Positions 26,952 through 35,255 of a stretch of DNA of 64,000 bases are shown here, one piece after another; the stretch's first letter is position 1, and each line of letters begins with the position of its first letter. The stretch spans positions 1-64,000 of the forward strand of contig JADFXP010000009.1 in assembly GCA_015233465.1 (NCBI GenBank), read 5' to 3'. The position numbers and the translations under genes were made by a program. The notes below the pieces were generated by a model, which saw only the letters and a list, made by a program, of their open reading frames with translations, was not told the origin of the DNA and searched no databases. This stretch comes from Candidatus Magnetominusculus dajiuhuensis (GTDB lineage: Bacteria; Nitrospirota; Thermodesulfovibrionia; Thermodesulfovibrionales; Magnetobacteriaceae).

Positions 26952-27644
26952 ATGTTAGGAAAGATTGGCAAGTACACGGCTGCGACCTTAGAGTACGGCA
27001 TGTTAAAGACAGGAAGCATTATGCAAAAGGGCGTAAATATTGTAAGCGGTACAGTTACAGGTACTGCATTTAGAACAAATAAACGCTCAGACCTCGATGA
27101 TAACGATCATGATCAGCAAGGCCGTCATAGATTAAAGGATACGTTAAATATTGTGCCAAGACTTACTGTAGAGGCTGGCAGGTATACATATGCGGTTATA
27201 GAATATGCAGGTCAGATGGTTTATGTATTATTGAAAAAGGGCGGGCAGGCAATAGCCGCGCCAGTGGTAGTTGCTATGCGTTCAAAAGGGAATCTGGTAA
27301 CAAGTTTTGATAATAAGACATTTATTAATTTTGATAAAAATATCTTTGCAAATCTTGGTCAGTCAATAGGGAATTTTTTTAGAGGCATAACGACTTTTAG
27401 ATCATCAACTGTAATTGATCCGCAGTTAAGTGAAAGGGTGTCTCATATTGAGACAATGCTGTCAAGTGCGAATTTAGAGGGCAGACTCGCAAGTATAGAG
27501 GCAACACTAAAAAATATAGAACAAAATGGAATTGCCATGCAGACAAAAGCAGGTTATAAAGATATTGATAAACCAAAAGTTAAAGAAGATGCTAAGCTGC
27601 TTTTAGCCTCAATATTACAGACAAATTTAGACCTTAGAGATTGA
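26952..27644 (+). CDS. Magnetosome-cluster protein with 11-residue amphipathic repeats
   Basis: About 230 residues; GGAG lies 6 nt before the ATG at 26952. Two stretches (about residues 1-35 and 60-95) run in 11-residue units without charge breaks, for example KIGKYTAATLE / YGMLKTGSIMQ / KGVNIVSGTVT. Such a pattern favours a long amphipathic helix lying on a membrane. The C-terminus is a short coiled coil (RVSHIETMLSSANLEGRLASIEATLKNIEQ). I do not recognise a named family. It precedes mamK by 26 nt and opens the cluster. The 219-nt gap upstream is AT-rich and contains a TTGACT but no convincing -10. Confidence 0.75.
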   Translation: MLGKIGKYTAATLEYGMLKTGSIMQKGVNIVSGTVTGTAFRTNKRSDLDDNDHDQQGRHRLKDTLNIVPRLTVEAGRYTYAVIEYAGQMVYVLLKKGGQAIAAPVVVAMRSKGNLVTSFDNKTFINFDKNIFANLGQSIGNFFRGITTFRSSTVIDPQLSERVSHIETMLSSANLEGRLASIEATLKNIEQNGIAMQTKAGYKDIDKPKVKEDAKLLLASILQTNLDLRD

Positions 27645-27670
27645 TAAATAAATAACAGGAGAGATTTTTT

Positions 27671-28810
27671 ATGGCAAATGAAACTGCAAAAGAGGCTGCA
27701 AAGATAGCTGCTGATAAAAAAGCTGCGGATAGAAGAAAGAAGGTTTTAAATATAGGGATAGATCTAGGTACGTCTCGATGCGTAATAGCCTGTGATAATG
27801 GGGTTAGGACATTCATTCCAAGTTATGTAGGATTTCCAAAGGATGCTGTATCAAGAAAGATGTTTGGGCGGGACGTTATATTTGGTGATGACGCAATAAA
27901 ACATAGAATGGCGCTTAATCTTTATAGGCCGTTTGATAAGGGGCAGTTAAAGCACGGTGATGTCCCTGATGCAAATACTAAGGAATATAAGGATGCTGTA
28001 TCTATTGCAAAGACCCTAGTAAAATATTTAAAAGAGCTTGCAACTGAAGGAAAGGATACTACAAATACAACGGTAAGGGCAGTGCTTGGGGCACCGGCGC
28101 TAGCGAGCAGGGTAAATAAAAAGACGCTTTTGGATATAGCAGACGGTGTGCTTGATGATGTTATGGTAGCTTCAGAGCCGTTTTGTGTTGCTTATGGACT
28201 GAAGTTATATACAGCGGCATTGATTATAGATATTGGCGCAGGCACAGTGGATTTATGCCGTATGCACGGTATTATCCCAACTGAAGAGGATCAGATAACT
28301 ACATTAAATGCAGGAGATTATGTAGATAAGGTCTTTTTTGATCTCTTGAAAAAAGACTTTCCAGAGGCTAATTTTACGGTCAATATGGTAAAGAAATTCA
28401 AGGAAGAAAACGCATTTATTACAAACCAAAGTGAAGGCGTATTTATAGAGCTGCCAGTAAAGGGCAAGCCTACTAAACATGATGTTTCAAAAGAGCTTCG
28501 TCAGGCGTGCAGGGCTATTGTTCCGGAGATAGTTGAAGGGATAAGAAGATTGATAGCAACGTTTGATCCAGAGTTTCAGGATAGTTTAAAGGAAAATGTG
28601 ATACTTGCCGGCGGCGGCAGTCAGATAATTGGTCTTAAAAAAGAGATAGAGGATTATATGAAGGAAGCCCTTGGGTATGGAAGGGTCACAAAGGTTGAAG
28701 AACCGCTCTATGCAGGGGCAAATGGTGCATTGATGTTGTGCAGGGATATGCCTGATGAGTATTGGGATCAGATAAGAAGCAAGGCAAGCGAAAGACGTAA
28801 GGATGGATAG
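27671..28810 (+). CDS. mamK: Magnetosome actin-like filament protein MamK
   Basis: 379 residues of the actin/MreB fold: phosphate-1 NIGIDLGTSRCVIA, phosphate-2 AALIIDIGAGTVDLC, adenosine motif ENVILAGGGSQIIG. The GTSR phosphate-1 loop and overall layout fit MamK, which forms cytoplasmic filaments that position magnetosomes in a chain. Actin-like Mad28 is the alternative name for relatives in other lineages. AGGAGA precedes the start. The short Ala/Lys-rich N-terminus (ANETAKEAAKIAADKKAADR) is unusual. Confidence 0.87.
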   Translation: MANETAKEAAKIAADKKAADRRKKVLNIGIDLGTSRCVIACDNGVRTFIPSYVGFPKDAVSRKMFGRDVIFGDDAIKHRMALNLYRPFDKGQLKHGDVPDANTKEYKDAVSIAKTLVKYLKELATEGKDTTNTTVRAVLGAPALASRVNKKTLLDIADGVLDDVMVASEPFCVAYGLKLYTAALIIDIGAGTVDLCRMHGIIPTEEDQITTLNAGDYVDKVFFDLLKKDFPEANFTVNMVKKFKEENAFITNQSEGVFIELPVKGKPTKHDVSKELRQACRAIVPEIVEGIRRLIATFDPEFQDSLKENVILAGGGSQIIGLKKEIEDYMKEALGYGRVTKVEEPLYAGANGALMLCRDMPDEYWDQIRSKASERRKDG

Positions 28811-29047
28811 ATGAAGACAAAAGGCTTAGTGATTCTCATGTTTATAGGGATACTTGTAGTGTTTCTTGATGAGAATAATAATCCTGTTCCGCTTAAATTT
28901 GTGCTTGGCTCTCCTGCTCATGTGCCGCTTAGCTTGATTATAATTGTAAGTATAGTAGTAGGGATGATTATAACCGTAGCTGGAATATTTTTCTTGAGAA
29001 AGATTCAGGTAGATAGGGCTAAGGCAAAGGAGTTACATAATTTTTAG
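28811..29047 (+). CDS. Small LapA-like two-TM membrane protein in the magnetosome cluster
   Basis: 78 residues with two TM helices (VILMFIGILVVFLDE and SLIIIVSIVVGMIITVAGIFFL) and a basic C-terminal helix. The pattern resembles LapA/DUF1049 proteins. MamL of alphaproteobacterial magnetotactic bacteria has a comparable size and build, but I cannot assign it by sequence. Starts directly after the mamK stop. Confidence 0.75.
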   Translation: MKTKGLVILMFIGILVVFLDENNNPVPLKFVLGSPAHVPLSLIIIVSIVVGMIITVAGIFFLRKIQVDRAKAKELHNF

Positions 29048-29080
29048 ATTATGAACGATTTAAATATAATAATTGGTTAC

Positions 29081-29122
29081 CCTGAGAGTAGGGGCACGAT
29101 GCATCGTGCCCCTACTCTCAGG
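29081..29122. repeat. 42-bp perfect palindrome, REP-like
   Basis: Two 21-nt arms meet at GATGCATC with no mismatch. Each inner arm reads GTAGGGGCACGATG toward the centre. GTAG followed by a GC-rich palindrome is the form of REP elements moved by RAYT (TnpA-REP) transposases. It sits between the LapA-like and the acidic-protein genes and could also act as a transcription attenuator. Confidence 0.9.
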
Positions 29123-29204
29123 CTCTCAGGCTCTCAGGCTCTCAGGCTCTCAGGCTCTCAGGCTCTCAGGCTCTCAGGCTCTCAGGCTCTCAGGCTCTCA
29201 GGCT
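29117..29204. repeat. Eleven perfect copies of the 8-bp unit CTCAGGCT
   Basis: Uninterrupted tandem array starting within the right arm of the palindrome, whose end (CTCTCAGG) supplies the unit. It looks like slippage expansion of the palindrome edge. Not in a coding frame I can support; copy number is likely to vary. Confidence 0.95.
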
Positions 29205-29340
29205 CTTATTAAATTATTTTTAAATATGGTGCCCTATGTCAACTATAAATTTCCTATATTTTCTCATAATCCAACTTATAATTACTAAGTGATATGATAA
29301 TTCTAATTTGACTTGTTTATACTATTTAAAGGAGAATAAG

Positions 29341-30291
29341 ATGATGGAAGAACAAAAGGATAATAATGAGGCTGCTCAAACAGATGCCTGTTGTACAGAT
29401 AGCTGCTGTACTGACGAAAAGGGAGGGGGCGGTGGATTGCGGCATTCATTGGAACACATGGGTGATTCTGTTGTAGATGTTTTGGTTAAGGCTGGAGACA
29501 TTACGGTTGATGCAACTGTTAATACTGGACTAATACTATGGAAGGGATTAAAGATTTCTAGCACATATATATTAAAGGGCGCATCCATTACTGGGACTTA
29601 TCTTGGTAAGGCAGCAAAGGCTGTAGGAGGCGCAACTGGAGGTCTTGCTGGCGGATTAATTAGTAAGACAACTGATTCAAGCCTGACATTTTCAAGGGGT
29701 ATAATCTTGACCTATGATATACATGAACTGAAGAGTAAAAAGGCTAAGATAACCCGTAAGATAGGTGAGCGTATAGTAGAAGCGCGGAAGGATCTTTCAT
29801 CAAGATATACAGAAGATCAGCAGTTAAGGGATCTATTTGAGGAATTAGACAGCATTGAAACCCAGATTCAGGCATGTATTGCTGAAAGGGAAGAGAGGCT
29901 TAGCGCAGAAGTAAAACCAAAAGAATCTGTAGAAACAGCCAGTTTTGAACAAGGGTCATATGAAAGCCCGACAGTTGAGGAAGCTGCCTCGACATATGAG
30001 TCGCCGACTGCTTATGAGCCTCCTTCATATAGTTATACAGATTCAGAAGAGGCAGCAGCGCAAGAGGCATCCTCAGAAGAGACATCTGAAGAGCCAGCAC
30101 AAGAAATAGCTGTAGAACCTGTTGATTCTATAGAAACTTTAGAACGAGTAGAATCTGAAGAATCATCAGAGTCTGCAGAAGAAACAAATGAAGATTCAGA
30201 TTTAGCAACAGAATTAGAGTCATCAACAGATTCAGGACAAGAAACTACTGCAAAAAAACCTCGTAAGAAAAAAAAGAATAGGTCTCATTAG
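29341..30291 (+). CDS. Magnetosome-cluster protein: Cys-rich head, 11-mer helix, acidic tail
   Basis: About 316 residues; AAAGGAG lies 6 nt upstream of the ATG at 29341. The head has CCTDSCCTD, a tight cysteine cluster. Residues about 40-110 run in 11-residue units (VLVKAGDITVD / ATVNTGLILWK / GLKISSTYILK / GASITGTYLGK). A short coiled coil follows. The last 120 residues are rich in Glu and Ser and end with a basic KKPRKKKKNRS. Acidic segments in magnetosome proteins often bind iron or crystal surfaces, so that role is a reasonable guess. No named family recognised. Confidence 0.75.
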   Translation: MMEEQKDNNEAAQTDACCTDSCCTDEKGGGGGLRHSLEHMGDSVVDVLVKAGDITVDATVNTGLILWKGLKISSTYILKGASITGTYLGKAAKAVGGATGGLAGGLISKTTDSSLTFSRGIILTYDIHELKSKKAKITRKIGERIVEARKDLSSRYTEDQQLRDLFEELDSIETQIQACIAEREERLSAEVKPKESVETASFEQGSYESPTVEEAASTYESPTAYEPPSYSYTDSEEAAAQEASSEETSEEPAQEIAVEPVDSIETLERVESEESSESAEETNEDSDLATELESSTDSGQETTAKKPRKKKKNRSH

Positions 30292-30418
30292 CCTCAAATT
30301 AAAATAGTGGAGGAAGTTGTTTGATAATTGGAATTTTTGAATAAATTTATTTTATAATATTTTTGTTCAAGGGCTGATACAGTTCTATGTTCAAACACTT
30401 TATTACAAGGAGTAAATT

Positions 30419-30589
30419 ATGTCCAAAATATTAATTGGGGTTTTCCTGAGCGTTTTTATAGGATCGCTTGCTTATGAGATATTGGCAAGAAGTAATCCTG
30501 AACTGCTTGAGAAGTTAAAGGAAGTGACTAATGGGAAGATTGAACGTTTTAGTTGTCCAAGGAATCGTTTGAAAGAGGCATCTGAATAA
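30419..30589 (+). CDS. 56-residue single-TM protein of the magnetosome cluster
   Basis: AAGGAG stands 6 nt before the ATG. The product starts MSKILIGVFLSVFIGSLAYE, one TM helix, followed by a charged tail (LLEKLKEVTNGKIERF) with one Cys. The strong ribosome-binding site and position between two cluster genes support it being real. No family recognised. Confidence 0.7.
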   Translation: MSKILIGVFLSVFIGSLAYEILARSNPELLEKLKEVTNGKIERFSCPRNRLKEASE

Positions 30590-30633
30590 TCTTTTAAATA
30601 AATAAGTTTGTTGTTAAAATGTGTTGAATTTTG

Positions 30634-31689
30634 ATGAGTGATAATCTTGCATTGAAGATAGCTAAAGGAAGGATGAAGGATTTAATAAGAAAATTTGAGC
30701 CTCTTGCTGTGATAGCAGTTATATTAATTGCGGTGTACATATTCTTTTTCTATCCTGTTAATTCAAAGATAGGATTTGGAAATGCAAGAAATAATGGTGA
30801 ATTTGAACAAGAGGGGCAGACTAATGTTATGCAAAATAACAGGGCTTTGATTGCCTTGCAGCGTAATCAAGCAGACCCTAATCTTGATCCTAATCTTGAT
30901 CCTAATAATATAGCTGGTAATCCTCCAATGGATCAGGTAGAAGCTCCTCAGCCGCCTTGGAAGGGTGATTCAGTTAAAAATCCAATTGATACATTTCAAA
31001 ACCCTGTTACAATAGCAGCAATGGCTGATAAAAAAGCTGCCCTTGAGCGTGACCCTTTTGGTCTTAAACAGGCAGCAGTGACGCAGCCCCCTTTTCCGAT
31101 AATGAAAGGACAGGGTACTCCTGCAAAGACATTGCCAGTAACAGTGCCTGAAAAACTGCTTCAAGAAGGACACTGGATAGGGTTAGAGGTAGTGCCTCTT
31201 ACAAAGGCCTTGGCAAAGGCGAATAAGATTCCAACAAAGATAGACGGTGTGCTGGTTGATGAGGTAACGTTATTATCTGCTGAGGTAGGACTTTTGGCAG
31301 GAGATGTTATCGCATCTATTGATGGGGTTAAGGTCACGGATTTAAAGAGTTTTAGAGAGGCTACAAGGGCTGTTGCAAATATTCAGCAGGCATTGGTAAA
31401 GGTATATAGGAATGGAAGTTATTATGATATCTCTGTATTTGGCCCAGATGTTTTAGGAATAGCTCAAATGGAGGCAGCTCAGATGATTAATCCTACATCT
31501 CCTTCTCCGCATGGATATTATGGGCCTTGTACTAAGTGTCATACTCTGACAAATGGGCCGTTAAATACAGGACAGCTTTCAAAGGATATGGGAGATCAGT
31601 TGTTAAAAACTCCACCGCCGATAAGATGGGGCGCAGAAGCCCCGCATAGGAATAGAGGTATATGCACAGACTGCCACACGTTGATCTAA
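30634..31689 (+). CDS. mamP: Magnetosome PDZ / multiheme protein MamP
   Basis: About 351 residues. One N-terminal TM helix (FEPLAVIAVILIAVYIFFFYP), a low-complexity linker with DPNLDPNLDPNN, a PDZ domain at about 185-275 (WIGLEVVPLTKAL, GDVIASIDGVKVTDL), then two CxxCH heme sites: CTKCH about residue 300 and CTDCH about 345, four residues from the end. PDZ plus paired 'magnetochrome' motifs is the MamP plan; MamP oxidises Fe(II) in the magnetosome lumen. The end overlaps mamM by 28 nt. Confidence 0.92.
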   Translation: MSDNLALKIAKGRMKDLIRKFEPLAVIAVILIAVYIFFFYPVNSKIGFGNARNNGEFEQEGQTNVMQNNRALIALQRNQADPNLDPNLDPNNIAGNPPMDQVEAPQPPWKGDSVKNPIDTFQNPVTIAAMADKKAALERDPFGLKQAAVTQPPFPIMKGQGTPAKTLPVTVPEKLLQEGHWIGLEVVPLTKALAKANKIPTKIDGVLVDEVTLLSAEVGLLAGDVIASIDGVKVTDLKSFREATRAVANIQQALVKVYRNGSYYDISVFGPDVLGIAQMEAAQMINPTSPSPHGYYGPCTKCHTLTNGPLNTGQLSKDMGDQLLKTPPPIRWGAEAPHRNRGICTDCHTLI

Positions 31690-32573
31690 GTTATAAAGAA
31701 TGCGGTAAATGTATAAATAGCGCAAGCTGGATAGCGGTATTTTCTAATCTTGTGTTATTTGTCTTTAAGGCTATTATTGGGTATATCAGCGGCAGCCGCG
31801 CTATACTTAGTGACTCGTTATATTCATTTAAGGATTTTATGATGTCTGCCGTAGTGCTGGTAGGGGTTAAAATATCTGGAAAACCCGCTGATGAGGATCA
31901 TCCTTACGGGCATGGCAAGATAGAGTTTGTAGCGATATTTTTAATAAGTATTTTTATAATAATAGGCACATTATTTTTACTTGTGCATTCAATTAAAGAT
32001 GTTTGGTATGTTTATAAGGGCACAGATATTGCTGCGCCGAAATTTATTGCATTTTGGGCTGCATTGATTTCAGTAGTTGCTAACTATAAATTATCAACAT
32101 ATCTTCACTGTGTTGGCTCAAAGATTAAAAGCCCAGCAATGCTTGCTAATTCAAAGCATAATCATTCAGATGCAGAGTCTTCCGCATTGGTCGCTGCTGC
32201 GATATTTGGAACAAGGCTTGGGTTTCATTTTCTTGATCCCCTTGCAGCGGTTATTGAGACCCTTGACCTTATAAGATTAAGCGTGCATATGATAAATGAT
32301 TCTTTAAAGGGGATGCTGGATTCCTCAATAAGTAAGGTCTCGCTTAATCAAATACAAGAGATTGCAATGCTCGTCCCTGGCGTTAGAAAGATTTCAAAGC
32401 TGGTAGCAAGAAAGGTTGGAAGCGGGATTTGGGTGGATATTGTCATAAGGGTAGATCAGCATCAAACCCTTGAAGAAGGTCATATAATCAGTAATCAGGT
32501 CAGGGAAACCATTATGAAAAAGATAGCCAATATCACTGGTATAAATCTAACAATAGAGCCAAATAGAGTATAA
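31662..32573 (+). CDS. mamM: Magnetosome CDF iron transporter MamM
   Basis: 303 residues. Cation diffusion facilitator with N-terminal CGKC, the transport-site DSLYSFKD, DEDHPYGHGKIEF, and a second site in KHNHSDAESSALV, followed by a cytoplasmic domain. The YSxKD motif and the SPAMLxxxKHNHSDA / DPLAAVIETLDLI stretches match MamM rather than MamB (ADSLHSxAD). MamM brings iron into the vesicle and stabilises MamB. Start ATG lies inside mamP. Confidence 0.9.
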   Translation: MHRLPHVDLSYKECGKCINSASWIAVFSNLVLFVFKAIIGYISGSRAILSDSLYSFKDFMMSAVVLVGVKISGKPADEDHPYGHGKIEFVAIFLISIFIIIGTLFLLVHSIKDVWYVYKGTDIAAPKFIAFWAALISVVANYKLSTYLHCVGSKIKSPAMLANSKHNHSDAESSALVAAAIFGTRLGFHFLDPLAAVIETLDLIRLSVHMINDSLKGMLDSSISKVSLNQIQEIAMLVPGVRKISKLVARKVGSGIWVDIVIRVDQHQTLEEGHIISNQVRETIMKKIANITGINLTIEPNRV

Positions 32574-32577
32574 GACA

Positions 32578-33243
32578 ATGGATAATTTAAAGGTAAGCTG
32601 GTTTGAAAAGATCTTGATACTTTCTGGCACGCATCTTCCTTCAATAAGAAGAGAAGTGAAACATATGCTTAGAGAGTATGACCTATCAAACGGCGGTAAG
32701 GCTAAAAAATATACCGCATATGCTGTAAGCAGCGCCCTTATAAAGAAAAGCGCATATAGAACCGCAGGTTTTGGAGGACTGGCAGCAGCCCCTGGAACCA
32801 TACCATGGATTGGGGTAATAGGTACAATTATTATCAGTACAACGGTAGATATAGCGTTATTATTAAGGGAGCAGATAGAGTTATGTTATGCAATAAGCGT
32901 TGCATATGATGTCAATATGGATGAGGATGAATTAAAGGCTACAACACTTGCTCTGCTAGGATTTTCAGGGAGCGCTGGAGCTGCAAAGGGAATAACCTCA
33001 GGAGTAATGAGGACTGTGGTTGATGAGGCTGCAACGATGTATTTAGAAAGAGGACTTAACAAGGCAAGTATTGACGTGGCTGAAAAAATCCTGCCAAGGT
33101 TTGCGCAAAGGATTTATAGATTCATACCCTTAATAGGTATTCCGCTTTCAGCATCTATTAACATGGCATCAACTATGATGGTTGGTAATCAGGCAAGGAA
33201 ATATTTTAGCACTTGGTATGATGATGTTGAAGATAAGATATAA
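32578..33243 (+). CDS. EcsC-like membrane-associated protein in the magnetosome cluster
   Basis: 221 residues. AAAPGTIPWIGVIGTIIISTTVDIALLLREQIELCYAISVAYDV matches the EcsC family's Gly/Pro-rich hydrophobic core; a second hydrophobic segment is IPLIGIPLSASINMASTMM. EcsC-type proteins are poorly understood membrane-associated proteins. Located four bases after mamM and overlapping the mamQ-like gene, so clearly co-expressed with the core set. Confidence 0.72.
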   Translation: MDNLKVSWFEKILILSGTHLPSIRREVKHMLREYDLSNGGKAKKYTAYAVSSALIKKSAYRTAGFGGLAAAPGTIPWIGVIGTIIISTTVDIALLLREQIELCYAISVAYDVNMDEDELKATTLALLGFSGSAGAAKGITSGVMRTVVDEAATMYLERGLNKASIDVAEKILPRFAQRIYRFIPLIGIPLSASINMASTMMVGNQARKYFSTWYDDVEDKI

Positions 33244-33817
33244 TAAAAAGATTATTATTTTGATGTTATTATTAATAACAATAGTTATGTTGACTAATAG
33301 ATTAGTATATAATAAATTTGTTGATGAGGAGCATTTTTTACTTATCTCTAAGAGCAGGGTAGAGATTGAGATACAAAGAAGACATGATGTCGTAACCAGA
33401 TGTATAGATGCAATCAGGCAGTATAAACAGGTTGAAGGAGATATTCAGAGACATTTGATGGAATTAAATGCACTTATTGAAAGAAAAGCTAGTAAGGCAG
33501 AGCAGACAAGGGTTGAAAATGAGGTAATGAAATTGCTGACAGAGATGAAAATACTGCGTGAGAGTTATCCTGATTTGCGCGCCGATAATCCATATCTGGC
33601 AATCATGAGGCATATTCAACACGCAGGTGCAAGGATTATGGAAGAAAGACTGAATTTTAATGAGCGTGTATATGAATATAATACGATGTTAAGGGTATTT
33701 CCATATGATGTATTTGCGCTGATTTATGATTTTAAACAGGAGCCCTTTTTTGAGGCACCACTTAATGCTTTAAAGGTACCGTCTTTTAAGGAATTATATA
33801 AAAACACGGCAATGTAA
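33218..33817 (+). CDS. mamQ: MamQ-like LemA-domain protein, first copy
   Basis: About 199 residues starting inside the EcsC-like gene. TM helix IIILMLLLITIVMLT, then a LemA-type helical domain: EIQRRHDVVTRCIDAIRQY, SYPDLRADNPYLAIMRHI, ERLNFNERVYEYNTMLRVFP, and the Phe-rich end. MamQ is needed for magnetosome vesicle formation. Start uncertain among ATG codons at 33218, 33221 and 33224. A second LemA gene lies after mamE; two mamQ copies are reported in Nitrospirota clusters. Confidence 0.82.
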   Translation: MMMLKIRYNKKIIILMLLLITIVMLTNRLVYNKFVDEEHFLLISKSRVEIEIQRRHDVVTRCIDAIRQYKQVEGDIQRHLMELNALIERKASKAEQTRVENEVMKLLTEMKILRESYPDLRADNPYLAIMRHIQHAGARIMEERLNFNERVYEYNTMLRVFPYDVFALIYDFKQEPFFEAPLNALKVPSFKELYKNTAM

Positions 33818-33834
33818 TATTGTTATAGGCGATT

Positions 33835-34728
33835 ATGAAATATGATGGTTGTGAAAGCTGTGGCAAATGGTCTCCAAGACTCTCAGTAGTTGGAAATGCC
33901 TCTGCTGCGGTCTTTAAATTTATTATAGGGATGTTATCAGGAAGTATGGGATTAGTAGCGGATTCGCTTCATTCCTCTGCAGATGCCTTTTCTTCGCTTT
34001 TGATCTTGGCTGCTCTAAAGATAGCAAGCAAGCCAAAGGATGAAGGACATCCTTATGGTCATGGAAAGGTAGAGTATATAAGCACGATATTTGCTAGTAT
34101 CTTTATATTTACAGGTGCAACCTTAATATTGATAGAGGTCTTGCACACTATTAAATCAGGCGGGATACATAAGGTTCCAGATACAATTGCGATATTTGCA
34201 ACAATAATCTCGTTGTTTTTTAGTTATCTGATGTATCAGTCAAATCATTGCGCAGGGACTCAGCTTTGCAGTCCTGCTCTTTTAGCGGATGCTGGCGAGA
34301 GTAAGGCAGACGCACTTGCTTCTATAGCGGTTTTAGTGGGATTGATAGGGACAAAGGTGGGCTATGTTTATGCGGATACTATAGCTGCTGGAGCGGTAGC
34401 AGTGCTTGTTTTTCATATAAGCGTTGAGATGTTTTTAAAGGGAGTGGACGGGCTGATTGATGTGTCACTTGATAAGGACATACTTAAAAAGATACAGATT
34501 TTGGCTCAAAGGGTCAATGGAGTGGAAGGGGTAAGGGATATAAAGTCAAGGTGTATGGGGCAGAAATGTTGTGTGGATTTGAGTATAAATGTATTAAAGA
34601 CAGAGACTATTTTAAATTCATATCAGATAGCAGAGGCAGTTAAGGCGATAATTAAGGAAAAAGTAGAAGGAATTGACGAGGTAACGGTTAGGACGCTTCC
34701 AATATCAAAGTGGAGGTTCGTTAAATAG
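33835..34728 (+). CDS. mamB: Magnetosome CDF transporter MamB
   Basis: 297 residues. N-terminal CESCGKW, transport-site ADSLHSSADAFSS, DEGHPYGHGKVEYI, second site LLADAGESKADALAS, then YADTIAAGAVAVLV and the cytoplasmic domain. The ADSLHSxAD and ADTIAA motifs mark it as MamB rather than MamM. MamB is essential for vesicle formation and forms a complex with MamM. Four bases separate it from the next gene. Confidence 0.9.
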   Translation: MKYDGCESCGKWSPRLSVVGNASAAVFKFIIGMLSGSMGLVADSLHSSADAFSSLLILAALKIASKPKDEGHPYGHGKVEYISTIFASIFIFTGATLILIEVLHTIKSGGIHKVPDTIAIFATIISLFFSYLMYQSNHCAGTQLCSPALLADAGESKADALASIAVLVGLIGTKVGYVYADTIAAGAVAVLVFHISVEMFLKGVDGLIDVSLDKDILKKIQILAQRVNGVEGVRDIKSRCMGQKCCVDLSINVLKTETILNSYQIAEAVKAIIKEKVEGIDEVTVRTLPISKWRFVK

Positions 34729-34731
34729 ATA

Positions 34732-35130
34732 ATGGAATTTGAAGGAATGGAGCGTATAAGCAGTATTTTTGGGATACTAGCAGCAACGCTTTTTATAATA
34801 GCAAACGCATATTATCCAGCAAGGGCGATTACAAGAAGGCTTGGAATTCATTCAAAGGAGATGAATCTATTTTTTAAAAATTATCTGAAATTACATATAT
34901 TTGCAAATGTGACGGCAGTGTTATTGGTTGCATTTCATGGTCATTATGCAGATGAACGCAATATATTGCTTAAACTGTGTATGGCAGTAACAATATGGCT
35001 TACAATAGCAGGAGCTATGATGCACTATAAATATCCTAAGGGAATGAAAAAACATCTTAGGCTGCTTCATACGCAGAGGATAATGATATTTGTGTGGCTT
35101 TGGCTGATTATTTTAGGACATATGGCGTAA
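34732..35130 (+). CDS. Four-helix membrane protein with b-heme-like histidines
   Basis: 132 residues, four TM helices (SIFGILAATLFIIANAYYP; LHIFANVTAVLLVAFHGH; MAVTIWLTIAGAMMHY; RIMIFVWLWLIILGHM). Histidines lie at helix ends and within helices (LKLH, FHGH, MMHY, LLHTQ, LGH), as in small diheme cytochrome b or ferric-reductase membrane domains. I cannot match it to a named mam gene. Between mamB and mamA, an electron carrier supplying MamP or MamE is an attractive inference. Confidence 0.7.
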   Translation: MEFEGMERISSIFGILAATLFIIANAYYPARAITRRLGIHSKEMNLFFKNYLKLHIFANVTAVLLVAFHGHYADERNILLKLCMAVTIWLTIAGAMMHYKYPKGMKKHLRLLHTQRIMIFVWLWLIILGHMA

Positions 35131-35158
35131 ATTAAGTGAAAAGTGAAAATGTGGTTTC

Positions 35159-35187
35159 AAGGCACGTAATTTGAACCTAATAGTTCA
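35159..35187 (+). promoter_or_regulatory. Putative regulatory site upstream of mamA
   Basis: GGCACGTAATTTGAA resembles a -24/-12 promoter but has GA where GC is required. It overlaps an inverted repeat TGAAC-6-GTTCA (35172-35187). The 125-nt gap is the largest inside this half of the cluster, so a promoter is plausible here. Confidence 0.3.
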
Positions 35188-35255
35188 TATAATGCTTAAT
35201 ATACTTAGTAAAATTATTTTAAATTTATTATTAGGAAAAATATAACGGAGGCATA

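Noticed and set aside
28811-29047. Firm assignment as MamL
   Set aside because: Size and two TM helices agree, but the similarity is general to LapA/DUF1049 proteins and no MamL-specific motif is visible.
29073-29288. Reading frame with a repeated Leu-Ser-Gly-Ser-Gln-Ala peptide
   Set aside because: It is only the translation of the 8-bp tandem array; it has no ribosome-binding site and begins in the palindrome.
31662-32573. Naming this CDF protein MamB
   Set aside because: DSLYSFKD and KHNHSDA correspond to MamM. The ADSLHSxAD and ADTIAA motifs of MamB occur in the protein at 33835-34728.
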